64,000 nt of DNA from Nitrobacteraceae bacterium AZCC 1564 (GTDB lineage Bacteria; Pseudomonadota; Alphaproteobacteria; Rhizobiales; Xanthobacteraceae), in assembly GCA_036924835.1 (NCBI GenBank), contig JBAGRR010000001.1, positions 5,409,001 to 5,473,000 of the forward strand, read 5' to 3'. Positions 43,106 to 50,165 of this stretch are shown piece by piece. Each line of letters begins with the position of its first letter. The first letter of the stretch is position 1. A program made the translations under genes and the position numbers. The notes beneath the pieces were generated by a model. The model ran no database searches. It was not told where the DNA came from and was given only the letters and a program-made list of their open reading frames with translations.

Positions 43106-43864
43106 TCAGCTTAAGTCAGCGATGCTTTGAGGTTCTTCGGTGTAAGGCTTGTTCCAATAGCTCTCGATGGCGTCGACAAAGTTGCCGGTCGCGCCGGTAT
43201 AGCCGATCATCTTCCACGCAGCCTTGTTGCGGTTGCCGCCATAGGCGGGGTCGCCGAAGAAGCCTTCCATCACGTTCTGGTAAAGCAGGTCGAGAAAGAG
43301 ACCTGCAGGCAGCGGGCCGGAATCGACCTTGCCCGTGCCGAGGCCATTCAAGACCTCGTCGCGCTGACTTTCCGTGATCGATGAAAAGTCCTTGCCGTAT
43401 GTCTTCGTGCAGTAAGCATTAATCGCGGGAATGGCGGCGCGATAGGCTTCGGCAGGCGAGAGGCGAACCTGCCAACCCTGTTGCGGCAGGCCCGGATGCC
43501 ACGGGCCTTGCATGAACATTTTACCGCCTTGTCCGAAACCGCCGGCTAGTTGCTGATCGATGAAATAGGCGACACCCAGATCAACGCCGCTGGCGGTCAA
43601 GTCGTCCGCTGGAATCATATGATTCACAGCAGCTTCGACCCAGGTCGCTTCATCGGGATTGAAGAAAGTGTAGGTGCGTTTTTCGGGTGGTGTGGACGTC
43701 GCAGTCTGTGCAGGTGTCGATGGTGATGCTTGCGCAGTCTGCTTCTTGCCCATTTGCATCGCATGTTCTGCGGATGCGGGTTGTGGAGCGATTGAGCCAC
43801 CAGCTACGCTGGCAACACCTAGAACACCGGCTCCAACAACGAATTCACGACGCTTAATCGTCAT
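43106..43864 (-). CDS. Gluconate 2-dehydrogenase subunit 3 family protein, TAT-exported
   Basis: 252 residues. KRREFVVGAGVLGVASVAGGS is a twin-arginine signal, so the complex is exported folded. The domain reads YTFFNPDEATWVEAAVNHMIPADDLTASGVDLGVAYFIDQQLAGGFGQGG (core FNPDEATWVEAAVNHMIPAD), then GPWHPGLPQQGWQVRLSPAEAYRAA, and LLYQNVMEGFFGDPAYGGNRNKAAWKMIGYTG. This is the small gamma-like subunit that escorts the GMC flavoprotein to the periplasm. Confidence 0.92.
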   Translation of the reverse strand: MTIKRREFVVGAGVLGVASVAGGSIAPQPASAEHAMQMGKKQTAQASPSTPAQTATSTPPEKRTYTFFNPDEATWVEAAVNHMIPADDLTASGVDLGVAYFIDQQLAGGFGQGGKMFMQGPWHPGLPQQGWQVRLSPAEAYRAAIPAINAYCTKTYGKDFSSITESQRDEVLNGLGTGKVDSGPLPAGLFLDLLYQNVMEGFFGDPAYGGNRNKAAWKMIGYTGATGNFVDAIESYWNKPYTEEPQSIADLS

Positions 43865-44124
43865 GGCTGAACTCGCTTTTCAAGTTGAGACGGACGCAGT
43901 TTGCAAACGTTCTAGATTTGCGGAAGTGAATTGCTCACAGGATGAAAATGAATGAGTTTCAACTTCGACTAAAGGATGAGAACACGTGAATATGAAATGA
44001 CATCGACGTGGCGAAACGATGACTGCCGCATTGCGAGCGTAGCCATATTTCCTGTACGCGTGACGGCGGTGTAACAGCGAGCCTGCACATTCTCTCCCGC
44101 ACCGAGCCTTATGGGAGAAGACTG

Positions 44125-44694
44125 ATGCAACAGGAATTCGCGTCTGAAACATTGCTGAAGCCCGCAACGCTGTACTTCGCGCTCGATGGCGAAGATGCCG
44201 CAGCCGCAGATCATCGCGAGACCGCGCGCAGGGGCGTGTCGCGCGCCGCGCTGCATCTTGCCTACGTCAATCCGGATGTGGTGGTGACACCGAAGCAAGA
44301 TTCGGGTCGGAAGACGGTATGGTCGAAGATGTTGAACTTCGTCGCCGAAGGCTTCGCCACGTGCGGCGGATCATTGCACCATCCGGTGCCTTATTTCATG
44401 AGCGATGACCATTGGAAGGAGGAGAAGGGCTCGCGGCCGGAAATCCTTTCACCAAATGGGCAACGCGTGACCGCGACGTTTCCGGTGACGTCTCCGTCGG
44501 TCTCGCCACGTTGGAACTGGTCGGCCTCGTCCCGCGAGGTTGCCGCAGCAATCGGTGCACATCTGCGCAAAGAGAGGCACATCAAGCGGGCTGTCGACGC
44601 GCTTTCTGAGCTCGACGACCAGACGTTGCAGGACATCGGCATTCCGCATCGCTCGCGGATCGAATATGTCGTGAGGTACTGTCATGATTGCTGA
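44125..44694 (+). CDS. Protein with C-terminal DUF1127 (YjiS-like) motif
   Basis: 189 residues with GGGAG upstream. The C-terminal about 40 residues (ALSELDDQTLQDIGIPHRSRIEYVVRY) match DUF1127, a short arginine-rich motif found in small proteins that bind RNA or affect phosphate and nitrogen metabolism in alphaproteobacteria. The first 140 residues are not recognised (FALDGEDAAAADHRETARRG, HHPVPYFMSDDHWKEEKGS). Long N-terminal extensions to DUF1127 are less common than the usual 45-75-residue forms. Confidence 0.75.
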   Translation: MQQEFASETLLKPATLYFALDGEDAAAADHRETARRGVSRAALHLAYVNPDVVVTPKQDSGRKTVWSKMLNFVAEGFATCGGSLHHPVPYFMSDDHWKEEKGSRPEILSPNGQRVTATFPVTSPSVSPRWNWSASSREVAAAIGAHLRKERHIKRAVDALSELDDQTLQDIGIPHRSRIEYVVRYCHDC

Positions 44695-44747
44695 TTTGAT
44701 CAGCCTGATAGTCGCAGGATTTAGACTCTGGCACGGAAGCTGTAGGA

Positions 44748-44814
44748 CCTCCCGCGCGTGGGAGGCGGGACCTCAGGTTCTGCGCCGGCTCAAGTTGTTC
44801 GGTGCCAGGCACCG
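44748..44814. other. Two palindromes after the DUF1127 gene
   Basis: CCTCCC-GCGCGT-GGGAGG (44748-44765) and CGGTGCCAGGCACCG (44800-44814). They lie between the gene's stop and the hairpin array, where they could aid termination or mRNA end protection; there is no U tract. Confidence 0.4.
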
Positions 44815-44817
44815 CAC

Positions 44818-44895
44818 CTAGTGGAGTGGATTTGACATTCGCTACCTGCCCGCCGCGAGTTCGTCGAGCGAATGTCAAATCCAAAACTCCACTAG
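44818..44895. repeat. Hairpin repeat F (left-type) of array F-J
   Basis: Outer arms CTAGTGGAGT (44818-44827) and ACTCCACTAG (44886-44895) pair perfectly over ten bases. The inner 16-base stem is 44828-44843 with 44867-44882, and AAA (44883-44885) bulges on the 3' strand. Total 26 bp, all paired. Confidence 0.92.
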
Positions 44896-44908
44896 ACACT
44901 TATATTGG

Positions 44909-44984
44909 CTAGTGGTCCTTTGATTCTAACATTCGCAGAAGGTGCCCGCTGAACGGGATGCGAATGTTAGAATCGGACCACTCG
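44909..44984. repeat. Hairpin repeat G (right-type) of array F-J
   Basis: Starts CTAG exactly 13 nt after F ends (spacer 44896-44908). The 5' strand carries the TTT bulge, the 15-base inner stem is 44922-44936 with 44960-44974, and the end GGACCACTCG has CTCG instead of CTAG, shared with the start of hairpin H. Confidence 0.9.
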
Positions 44985-45058
44985 TGTGGTGGTTCAGAAG
45001 TTCGCCCGGTTTTTCCTGCGAGTCCTTCCGGCGAACTTCTGAACATGAACCACACGAG
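44981..45058. repeat. Hairpin repeat H (left-type, K-like) of array F-J
   Basis: CTCGTGTGGT (44981-44990) and ACCACACGAG (45049-45058) form the outer stem; the inner stem of 15 bases is 44992-45006 with 45030-45044; TGA bulges on the 3' strand (45046-45048). Its sequence follows hairpin K (63824). Its CTCG is shared with G and its CGAG with I. Confidence 0.9.
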
Positions 45059-45118
45059 TGCTGCTTTTGGATTTGAGGTTCTTCCGAGTGAACTTCAAAT
45101 CCAAAAGCAGCACTCAAA
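45055..45118. repeat. Hairpin repeat I of array F-J, uninterrupted 26-bp stem
   Basis: Arms 45056-45081 and 45090-45115 pair at 25 of 26 positions (the one exception would be a G-U pair in RNA) around an 8-nt loop. Both the TTT and AAA triplets are present and pair with each other, so this copy lacks the bulge seen in the others. Confidence 0.9.
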
Positions 45119-45128
45119 TCACAAGTTT

Positions 45129-45197
45129 CCTCTCGAATCCAAAGTTCGCTACGGAGCGCGCTGCACGACAAGGCGAACTTTGGATCCGGGACACGAG
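45129..45197. repeat. Hairpin repeat J (truncated left end) of array F-J
   Basis: Inner stem GAATCCAAAGTTCGC (45135-45149) pairs with 45173-45187 at 14 of 15 positions; the right end GGGACACGAG is kept while the left CTAGTGTCC end is reduced to CCTC. The AATCACAAGTTT before it resembles the K-L spacer AATCATAAATTTA. Confidence 0.8.
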
Positions 45198-45299
45198 GCA
45201 CGGGCCCGCTGGTCATGCGCGGGTGTGCAGCGGCGATGGCTGCTTCCGGTGTCCGGCCCGGAAGGCACCATCGCCGCTTTTATTGCAAGGATACAAGTA

Positions 45300-46091
45300 T
45301 CAGAACGGCTCGACGGGCAGGGTGAACATGTAGCCGATGCCGCGTGCTGTCTGGATCACGCGCGGCGCACACCGATCGGTCTCCAGCTTGCGCCGCAGCC
45401 GCAGTACCTGAACGTCGATGCTGCGATCGAAGATGTCGTCGTGAACGCGCGTGGCCTGCAGCAGATGTTCGCGGGTCAGCGGCCGCTGTGGCGCTTCGAG
45501 AAATGCCAGCAGCAACGCGTATTCCCCCTTGCTTAACGTGATCTGCTGCCGCTGCGGATCGAACAGCCGGCGGTCGCGCCGCTCGAGCCGCCATCCGTTG
45601 AAACGGTATCCGCCACGCTCGGGATTGCGGGAACGCGCAACGCGGCCAAGCTCCTGCCGCCGCAGAATCGCCCGTACGCGCGCCAGCAGCTCGCGCAGGC
45701 CGAACGGCTTGACCAGATAATCATCCGCGCCGAGTTCGAGGCCGACCACGCGGTCGATTTCGTCGATGCGATGGCCTGTCATGATGATAACCGGCACGTC
45801 CGAATGCGACCTGAGTTCTCTCAACAGGTCTAAGCCGTCATCGTCGCCGAGCCGCAAGTCGAGCAATACCAGGCTTGGAGATGCTTTGGCGAAGTGGCGA
45901 TTGAGTTCGCTGCGGTTCGATGCGGCACTCACAGGAATGCCTTGCTCCTCGAAGTAACCAATAACCATGCGTCTGATGGCTTCGTCGTCGTCGACCACGA
46001 TGATGTGGCCAAGCTTGTTCAGCTCGTCGCTCATGTCGTCGCTCGTTCTCCCAGCATCGGGGAGAGTTAGGACAGAGGTCGCAGATTTCAT
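45300..46091 (-). CDS. OmpR-family response regulator
   Basis: 263 residues from ATG 46091, which has GGAG 5 nt upstream (ATG 46034 is the alternative start nearer the domain edge). The receiver domain has IIVVDDDEAIRRMVIGYF, phospho-acceptor Asp78 in LVLLDLRLG, Thr in IIMTGH and Lys in YLVKPFG. The C-terminal winged helix is complete (LSKGEYALLLAFLEAPQRPLTREHLLQATR and SIDVQVLRLRRKLETD). It is divergent from the di-heme peroxidase and hybrid kinase genes, which are its probable target and partner. Confidence 0.92.
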   Translation of the reverse strand: MKSATSVLTLPDAGRTSDDMSDELNKLGHIIVVDDDEAIRRMVIGYFEEQGIPVSAASNRSELNRHFAKASPSLVLLDLRLGDDDGLDLLRELRSHSDVPVIIMTGHRIDEIDRVVGLELGADDYLVKPFGLRELLARVRAILRRQELGRVARSRNPERGGYRFNGWRLERRDRRLFDPQRQQITLSKGEYALLLAFLEAPQRPLTREHLLQATRVHDDIFDRSIDVQVLRLRRKLETDRCAPRVIQTARGIGYMFTLPVEPF

Positions 46092-46122
46092 GACGGCTCC
46101 AGTCACGCTTCGCCCCGAAGCG

Positions 46123-46140
46123 CGTGATATCACGTGATAT
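46123..46140. promoter_or_regulatory. Candidate response-regulator binding site (10-bp direct repeat)
   Basis: GTGATAT occurs at 46124-46130 and again at 46134-46140, exactly one helical turn apart, within overlapping palindromes CGTGATATCACG and TATCACGTGATA. OmpR-type regulators bind such tandem sites. It lies 32 nt upstream of the response regulator start at 46091, facing the divergent peroxidase gene. Confidence 0.5.
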
Positions 46141-46530
46141 AGGCATCAGACTCTCACGGCACGCGCGAGATTTGAACGATTCTGACGTTATCTGACTGCG
46201 GCTGCAAAGGACGCGGCGCGCGCACGTGACGCGGGTGATGCTGACAAAGTCAGCTAAAGCAATGGCAAAAAGGTGACGCGACGATTGCAGACGTAACATT
46301 GGCGCGTCCCACAGTGACGATGCTGTAACACAAGTCCATCAATTGTGGGTGAGCGCTGGTCAGGGCCCGCATGCGACCGTTTAAAGGGGGGCGTATTCCT
46401 GCCATGCGTCATGGAAATCTACAGCCGTTGCAGGCCGGCGCCCATATGGATACGCAGCAGCATCAGAGTGAGCGGCAGGGTGAATTCAAACGATATCGAT
46501 CGCAGGAGAGCTTCTGCGCCGTGGACGCGT

Positions 46531-47502
46531 ATGCCGCCCCGCATTCGATGCGTGATCTTGATGGCGGCCGTTGGCTTGCTCGCGATCTTCGGATCGCTTT
46601 TCTCTCTTTCGCTCTGCACCGCTCAATCTGTCGCGCCGCTGCCGGAGGCGAGTTCAGTTGTCAACGAGCCGATAACGCCCATTCCTGACCCGCCAGCGCT
46701 GGATCCGCTGAAGGTTTCGCTCGGCAAGCAGTTGTTCAACGATCCGAGGCTCTCGCGGGGCAACAGCCATAGTTGCGCGTCCTGTCATGATGTGCAGACA
46801 AACGGCGCAGGTAAGCACAGCCGCGACGTAGGTCTCGACGGATCGGTGCTGGAGTTCAACACGCCGACCGTGTTCAACGCTGCGCTGAATTTCCGTTTTG
46901 GTTGGCGCGGTAAATTCCGGACGCTGCAATCCGATACAGCAGCGTCGCTGACGTCTCCGCACATTATGGGCATCACACTGGACGATGCGGCGGCGAAACT
47001 GCGCGCGGACCCTGAGATGGTCCGTGCTTTCATTGGGGCTTACGGAGCGGGACCAGACACCGACAATATTCTCGATGCTATCGCCAGCTACGAGCACTCG
47101 CTGGTGACGCCCAACAGCAAGTTCGACCGCTGGCTGAAGGGCGATGAGACGGCGCTCTCGGCGCACGAGCTGAAAGGGTATCATCTGTTCAAGTCGCTCG
47201 GCTGCGTTTCCTGTCATCAGGGCATGAATGTCGGCGGCAATCTGTTCGAGCAGCGCGGCGTGTTCACCGCGCCGCCGTCGAGGCCGCCGGACATCTTCCG
47301 CGTGCCGAGCTTACGCAATGTTGCGGTCACAGCCCCTTACTTCCACAACGGCAGCGCGGCGACACTCGATGAGGCGGTGCGCCGCATGGCGCGGACGCAG
47401 TTGAACACGACGCTGCCGGACGAGGATATCAGCGCGATTGTTGCCTTTCTGAACACACTAACGGGGGAGTATGAGGGTGCTCCCGTTCGGGCCGCGCCAT
47501 GA
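46531..47502 (+). CDS. Di-heme cytochrome c peroxidase family protein (MauG/CCP-like)
   Basis: 323 residues from ATG 46531. A hydrophobic leader (CVILMAAVGLLAIFGSLFSLSL) is followed by two heme sites, CASCH near residue 82 and CVSCH near residue 225, with LGKQLFNDPRLSRGNSHSCASCHD and FRVPSLRNVAVTAPYFHNGSAATLDEAV as the usual CCP/MauG segments. It reduces H2O2 or oxidises a protein in the periplasm. The start is uncertain: the frame is open to 46345, and GTG 46480 is possible. Its stop overlaps the kinase start by 4 nt. Confidence 0.9.
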   Translation: MPPRIRCVILMAAVGLLAIFGSLFSLSLCTAQSVAPLPEASSVVNEPITPIPDPPALDPLKVSLGKQLFNDPRLSRGNSHSCASCHDVQTNGAGKHSRDVGLDGSVLEFNTPTVFNAALNFRFGWRGKFRTLQSDTAASLTSPHIMGITLDDAAAKLRADPEMVRAFIGAYGAGPDTDNILDAIASYEHSLVTPNSKFDRWLKGDETALSAHELKGYHLFKSLGCVSCHQGMNVGGNLFEQRGVFTAPPSRPPDIFRVPSLRNVAVTAPYFHNGSAATLDEAVRRMARTQLNTTLPDEDISAIVAFLNTLTGEYEGAPVRAAP

Positions 47503-50048
47503 AGCCGAGCTATTATACGAGCATTATTGTCCTGCTGCTGCTCGGGGCGTTGACCTGGCTATTGATGAGCGGCTTGAACCTGAATTCCACCCGTTTTGAC
47601 GAGGAGATGCGGGCGCTGGATGATTTCCTACGCTTCGAGCGTGGGCTGCATCGTGAGGTGTTGACTGCGCGGGCGGGTCTGTCGCGCAACTACGATGCGC
47701 TGGTACGTATGAGCGGTTCTGTTCAGGATGCACTCCAAAGGCTGCGCACGGCGGCTGGCCCCAACGCGCCCGAGGTCGAGGCGATCGCGGCGCTTGAAGC
47801 ACGGGCGGGGCGGGAATTCGATCTGATCGAGCAGTTCAAGACCAAGAATGCGTTGCTGCAGAATTCAATTTCTTATTTCGGTGTACTGACCACACGTCTG
47901 GTGGCCTCCGATAACAAGCCGCTAGCCAGCGCCGCCACGCGGCTTGCGGGCGCGATGCTGCTGCTCACCATCGACACCTCGCCGATGACGATGGATACTG
48001 TGCAGGATCGCCTCAACGAATTGTCCAGCATCGACTGGCCGGCGGGCGACCACGACTCCATCGCGGCCATTCTTGCCCATGGAGGAATGCTGCGGAATCT
48101 TCTGCCGGACATCAATACGCTGTTGAGGGCGCTGGTCAGCGAGGCGGATAACCGTCAGCAGGATACGGTGCGGGCGATGATCGTGAAGCGTCAGCTCGCG
48201 GCGCGGGCCTCCGCGCGTAAGTATCGCATATGGCTCTACGCAACATCGCTGCTGCTGGTCGTCTTCCTGGTGATTCTTGGATTTCAGCTGCGCAAGCGCG
48301 CAGTGGCGCTGCGGCGGCAGGCGGCGTTCGAGCGCATGATCACGGATATCTCGATGGGCTTCATTAGCTCGCAGCATCACGAACTGGCGGCATCTGTTGA
48401 GCGGGCATTGCGCAGGCTCGCCAAATTCATCGAGGCGGATCGTGCTTATTTCGTGCTGGCGGAGCCAGCGATTGCTTATCAGTGGGCGCGGAACGGTGCG
48501 GAATTCCCAAAAGACTGGTCTGCACCAATGCTGGACCACGCGTTTCGGCTTGATGCGGGCAAGGACGGCATCATCCGCACCTCGGGCTTCACGCCGACGC
48601 ACGCACCGGAGCGAGACTTGCTGGCGGCGACGGGCCTTCAGAGCTGGCTCTGCGTTCGCAGCATCGGCAAGCGGTCGGATGCGATCCTGGGCTTCGATGG
48701 CCTGAACGCGCGCGCCCTCGGTTCCCGGGAGGACAGTGCGCTGTTTCGCATGGCGTTCGATGCGATCGCCAACGCCGTGGACCGGGCACTGCTCGAACAG
48801 GAGAAAGAGAAGCTGGAGGCGAGCCTGCAGCGTGCCGAGCGGATGGAGACCATCGGCACCTTCGCCAGCGGCATCGCCCACAACTTCAACAACATCGTGG
48901 CTGCGATCCACGGCTACACCGAAATCGCCGAGACACGCATCGCGCTGGGCAAGGACCCGGGCAAGAGCCTGATCGAAATTCACCGCGCCAGCGAGCGGGC
49001 GCGCGAATTGGTGGATCAGATTCTGCGCTTCGGGCGCCGCGGCGAGGGCAGGCGGCGGGCCGTGTCCGTCAAGGCGCTGATCTGCGAAGCGACGTCGCTG
49101 CTTTCGGCCTCGCTGCCGCGGCATATTACGCTCGCTGTGACCGACACGTCCGACACGATCATGTTGTCGGGCGAGGCCGCGCAGCTACAGCAAGTCATCC
49201 TCAATCTCTGCAACAACGCCGCGCAGGCGATGACCGGTCCTGGCACCATCAATATCCATATCGGCGTAGAAGAGCTTACCCAAGCGCGTCAGGTTGGACG
49301 CAAATATTTGCCGCCGGGTCGCTACGCCACGGTTGCGATTTCCGATCCGGGCAAGGGCATGGATAAGTCGACGCTCGAGCGGGTCTTTGAACCGTTCTTC
49401 ACCACACGCGCCGAAGGCAATGGCCTCGGTCTCGCAACGGTGCGGGAAATCGTCGAGGACCATAAAGGCGCTATCGAAGTGGAGAGCACGGTCGGCGTGG
49501 GCACGCGGTTCACGATCTGGCTCCCATCCACCGGCGCGCCCCATGTGATTGCGCCGCCTGCGCAGCACGGTGTATCCGAAGCTGATTTTGGCAGGGCCGT
49601 GATGGTGCTTGATCCCGATCAGGAACGTCTGCTGCGCCATGAGGAAATCGTGGCCGCGCTGGGCTTCGAGCCGATCGGCTTCACCACGTGCCGGGATGCT
49701 AAAGATGCGTGCCATTCGGGCAAGACCGACTTCGATGCAGCGCTGGTGTTTCATGAGACCGGCAGTTCTGCCCTTCATACCGCAGCCTTGCTACATGACG
49801 CCGCGCCCCAACTTCCGATTATCCTCGCGACCTCATCGACGCGCAATCTCGATGCATCGCAGCTTGCATCCTCCGGCGTCGTGGAGCTGGTGCGTTATCC
49901 GCTGACATCCACGGAATTGGCAAACGCACTGTCGCGCTGCCTGTCGCCATCCGCCGAGTTGGTCTGGCTCAGCCGGGATCACCGGGCCTGCACGTACCAA
50001 CCGGCAGATGCGGCCAAAACGCAGATCGCGAGCGCAATCCGGAAATGA
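47499..50048 (+). CDS. Hybrid sensor histidine kinase (VirA-like) with degenerate receiver
   Basis: 849 residues. Membrane helix 1 is at 6-24; a long helical periplasmic sensor region of about 220 residues (DAHL-like) follows, then helix 2 (LYATSLLLVVFLVILGF) near 247-265 and a GAF-like region to about 430. The H-box is ASGIAHNFNNIVAAIHGY with His461, and the ATPase lobe has LQQVILNLCNNAAQAM, ISDPGKGMD and GNGLGLATVREIVEDH. The last 160 residues look like a receiver, but the Asp phospho-acceptor is not in place (DFDAALVFHETG). Overlap with the peroxidase gene suggests coupled expression and sensing of a related signal. Confidence 0.9.
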   Translation: MKPSYYTSIIVLLLLGALTWLLMSGLNLNSTRFDEEMRALDDFLRFERGLHREVLTARAGLSRNYDALVRMSGSVQDALQRLRTAAGPNAPEVEAIAALEARAGREFDLIEQFKTKNALLQNSISYFGVLTTRLVASDNKPLASAATRLAGAMLLLTIDTSPMTMDTVQDRLNELSSIDWPAGDHDSIAAILAHGGMLRNLLPDINTLLRALVSEADNRQQDTVRAMIVKRQLAARASARKYRIWLYATSLLLVVFLVILGFQLRKRAVALRRQAAFERMITDISMGFISSQHHELAASVERALRRLAKFIEADRAYFVLAEPAIAYQWARNGAEFPKDWSAPMLDHAFRLDAGKDGIIRTSGFTPTHAPERDLLAATGLQSWLCVRSIGKRSDAILGFDGLNARALGSREDSALFRMAFDAIANAVDRALLEQEKEKLEASLQRAERMETIGTFASGIAHNFNNIVAAIHGYTEIAETRIALGKDPGKSLIEIHRASERARELVDQILRFGRRGEGRRRAVSVKALICEATSLLSASLPRHITLAVTDTSDTIMLSGEAAQLQQVILNLCNNAAQAMTGPGTINIHIGVEELTQARQVGRKYLPPGRYATVAISDPGKGMDKSTLERVFEPFFTTRAEGNGLGLATVREIVEDHKGAIEVESTVGVGTRFTIWLPSTGAPHVIAPPAQHGVSEADFGRAVMVLDPDQERLLRHEEIVAALGFEPIGFTTCRDAKDACHSGKTDFDAALVFHETGSSALHTAALLHDAAPQLPIILATSSTRNLDASQLASSGVVELVRYPLTSTELANALSRCLSPSAELVWLSRDHRACTYQPADAAKTQIASAIRK

Positions 50049-50124
50049 ATCGCTTCGCGCCGCCGACGATCGGGTCCAGGCCATTTCTTCGGAAGGCTTC
50101 TCGGCCACACCGGGGAGCCTTTAT

Positions 50125-50150
50125 ATATATGGGCGTAATATATGGGCGTA
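50125..50150. repeat. Perfect tandem duplication of a 13-nt unit
   Basis: ATATATGGGCGTA at 50125-50137 is repeated at 50138-50150 without spacer, between two convergent genes. It looks like a replication-slippage duplication, or a site for a dimeric binding protein. Confidence 0.7.
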
Positions 50151-50165
50151 TCGGAGGTGCGGCCG

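Noticed and set aside
44818-45197. CRISPR array
   Set aside because: The repeated units are self-complementary hairpins with variable stems, not constant direct repeats with spacers, and no cas gene is present.
47922-49124. 400-residue open frame opposite the hybrid kinase
   Set aside because: No motif, antisense composition; the kinase H-box and ATPase motifs are intact on the other strand.
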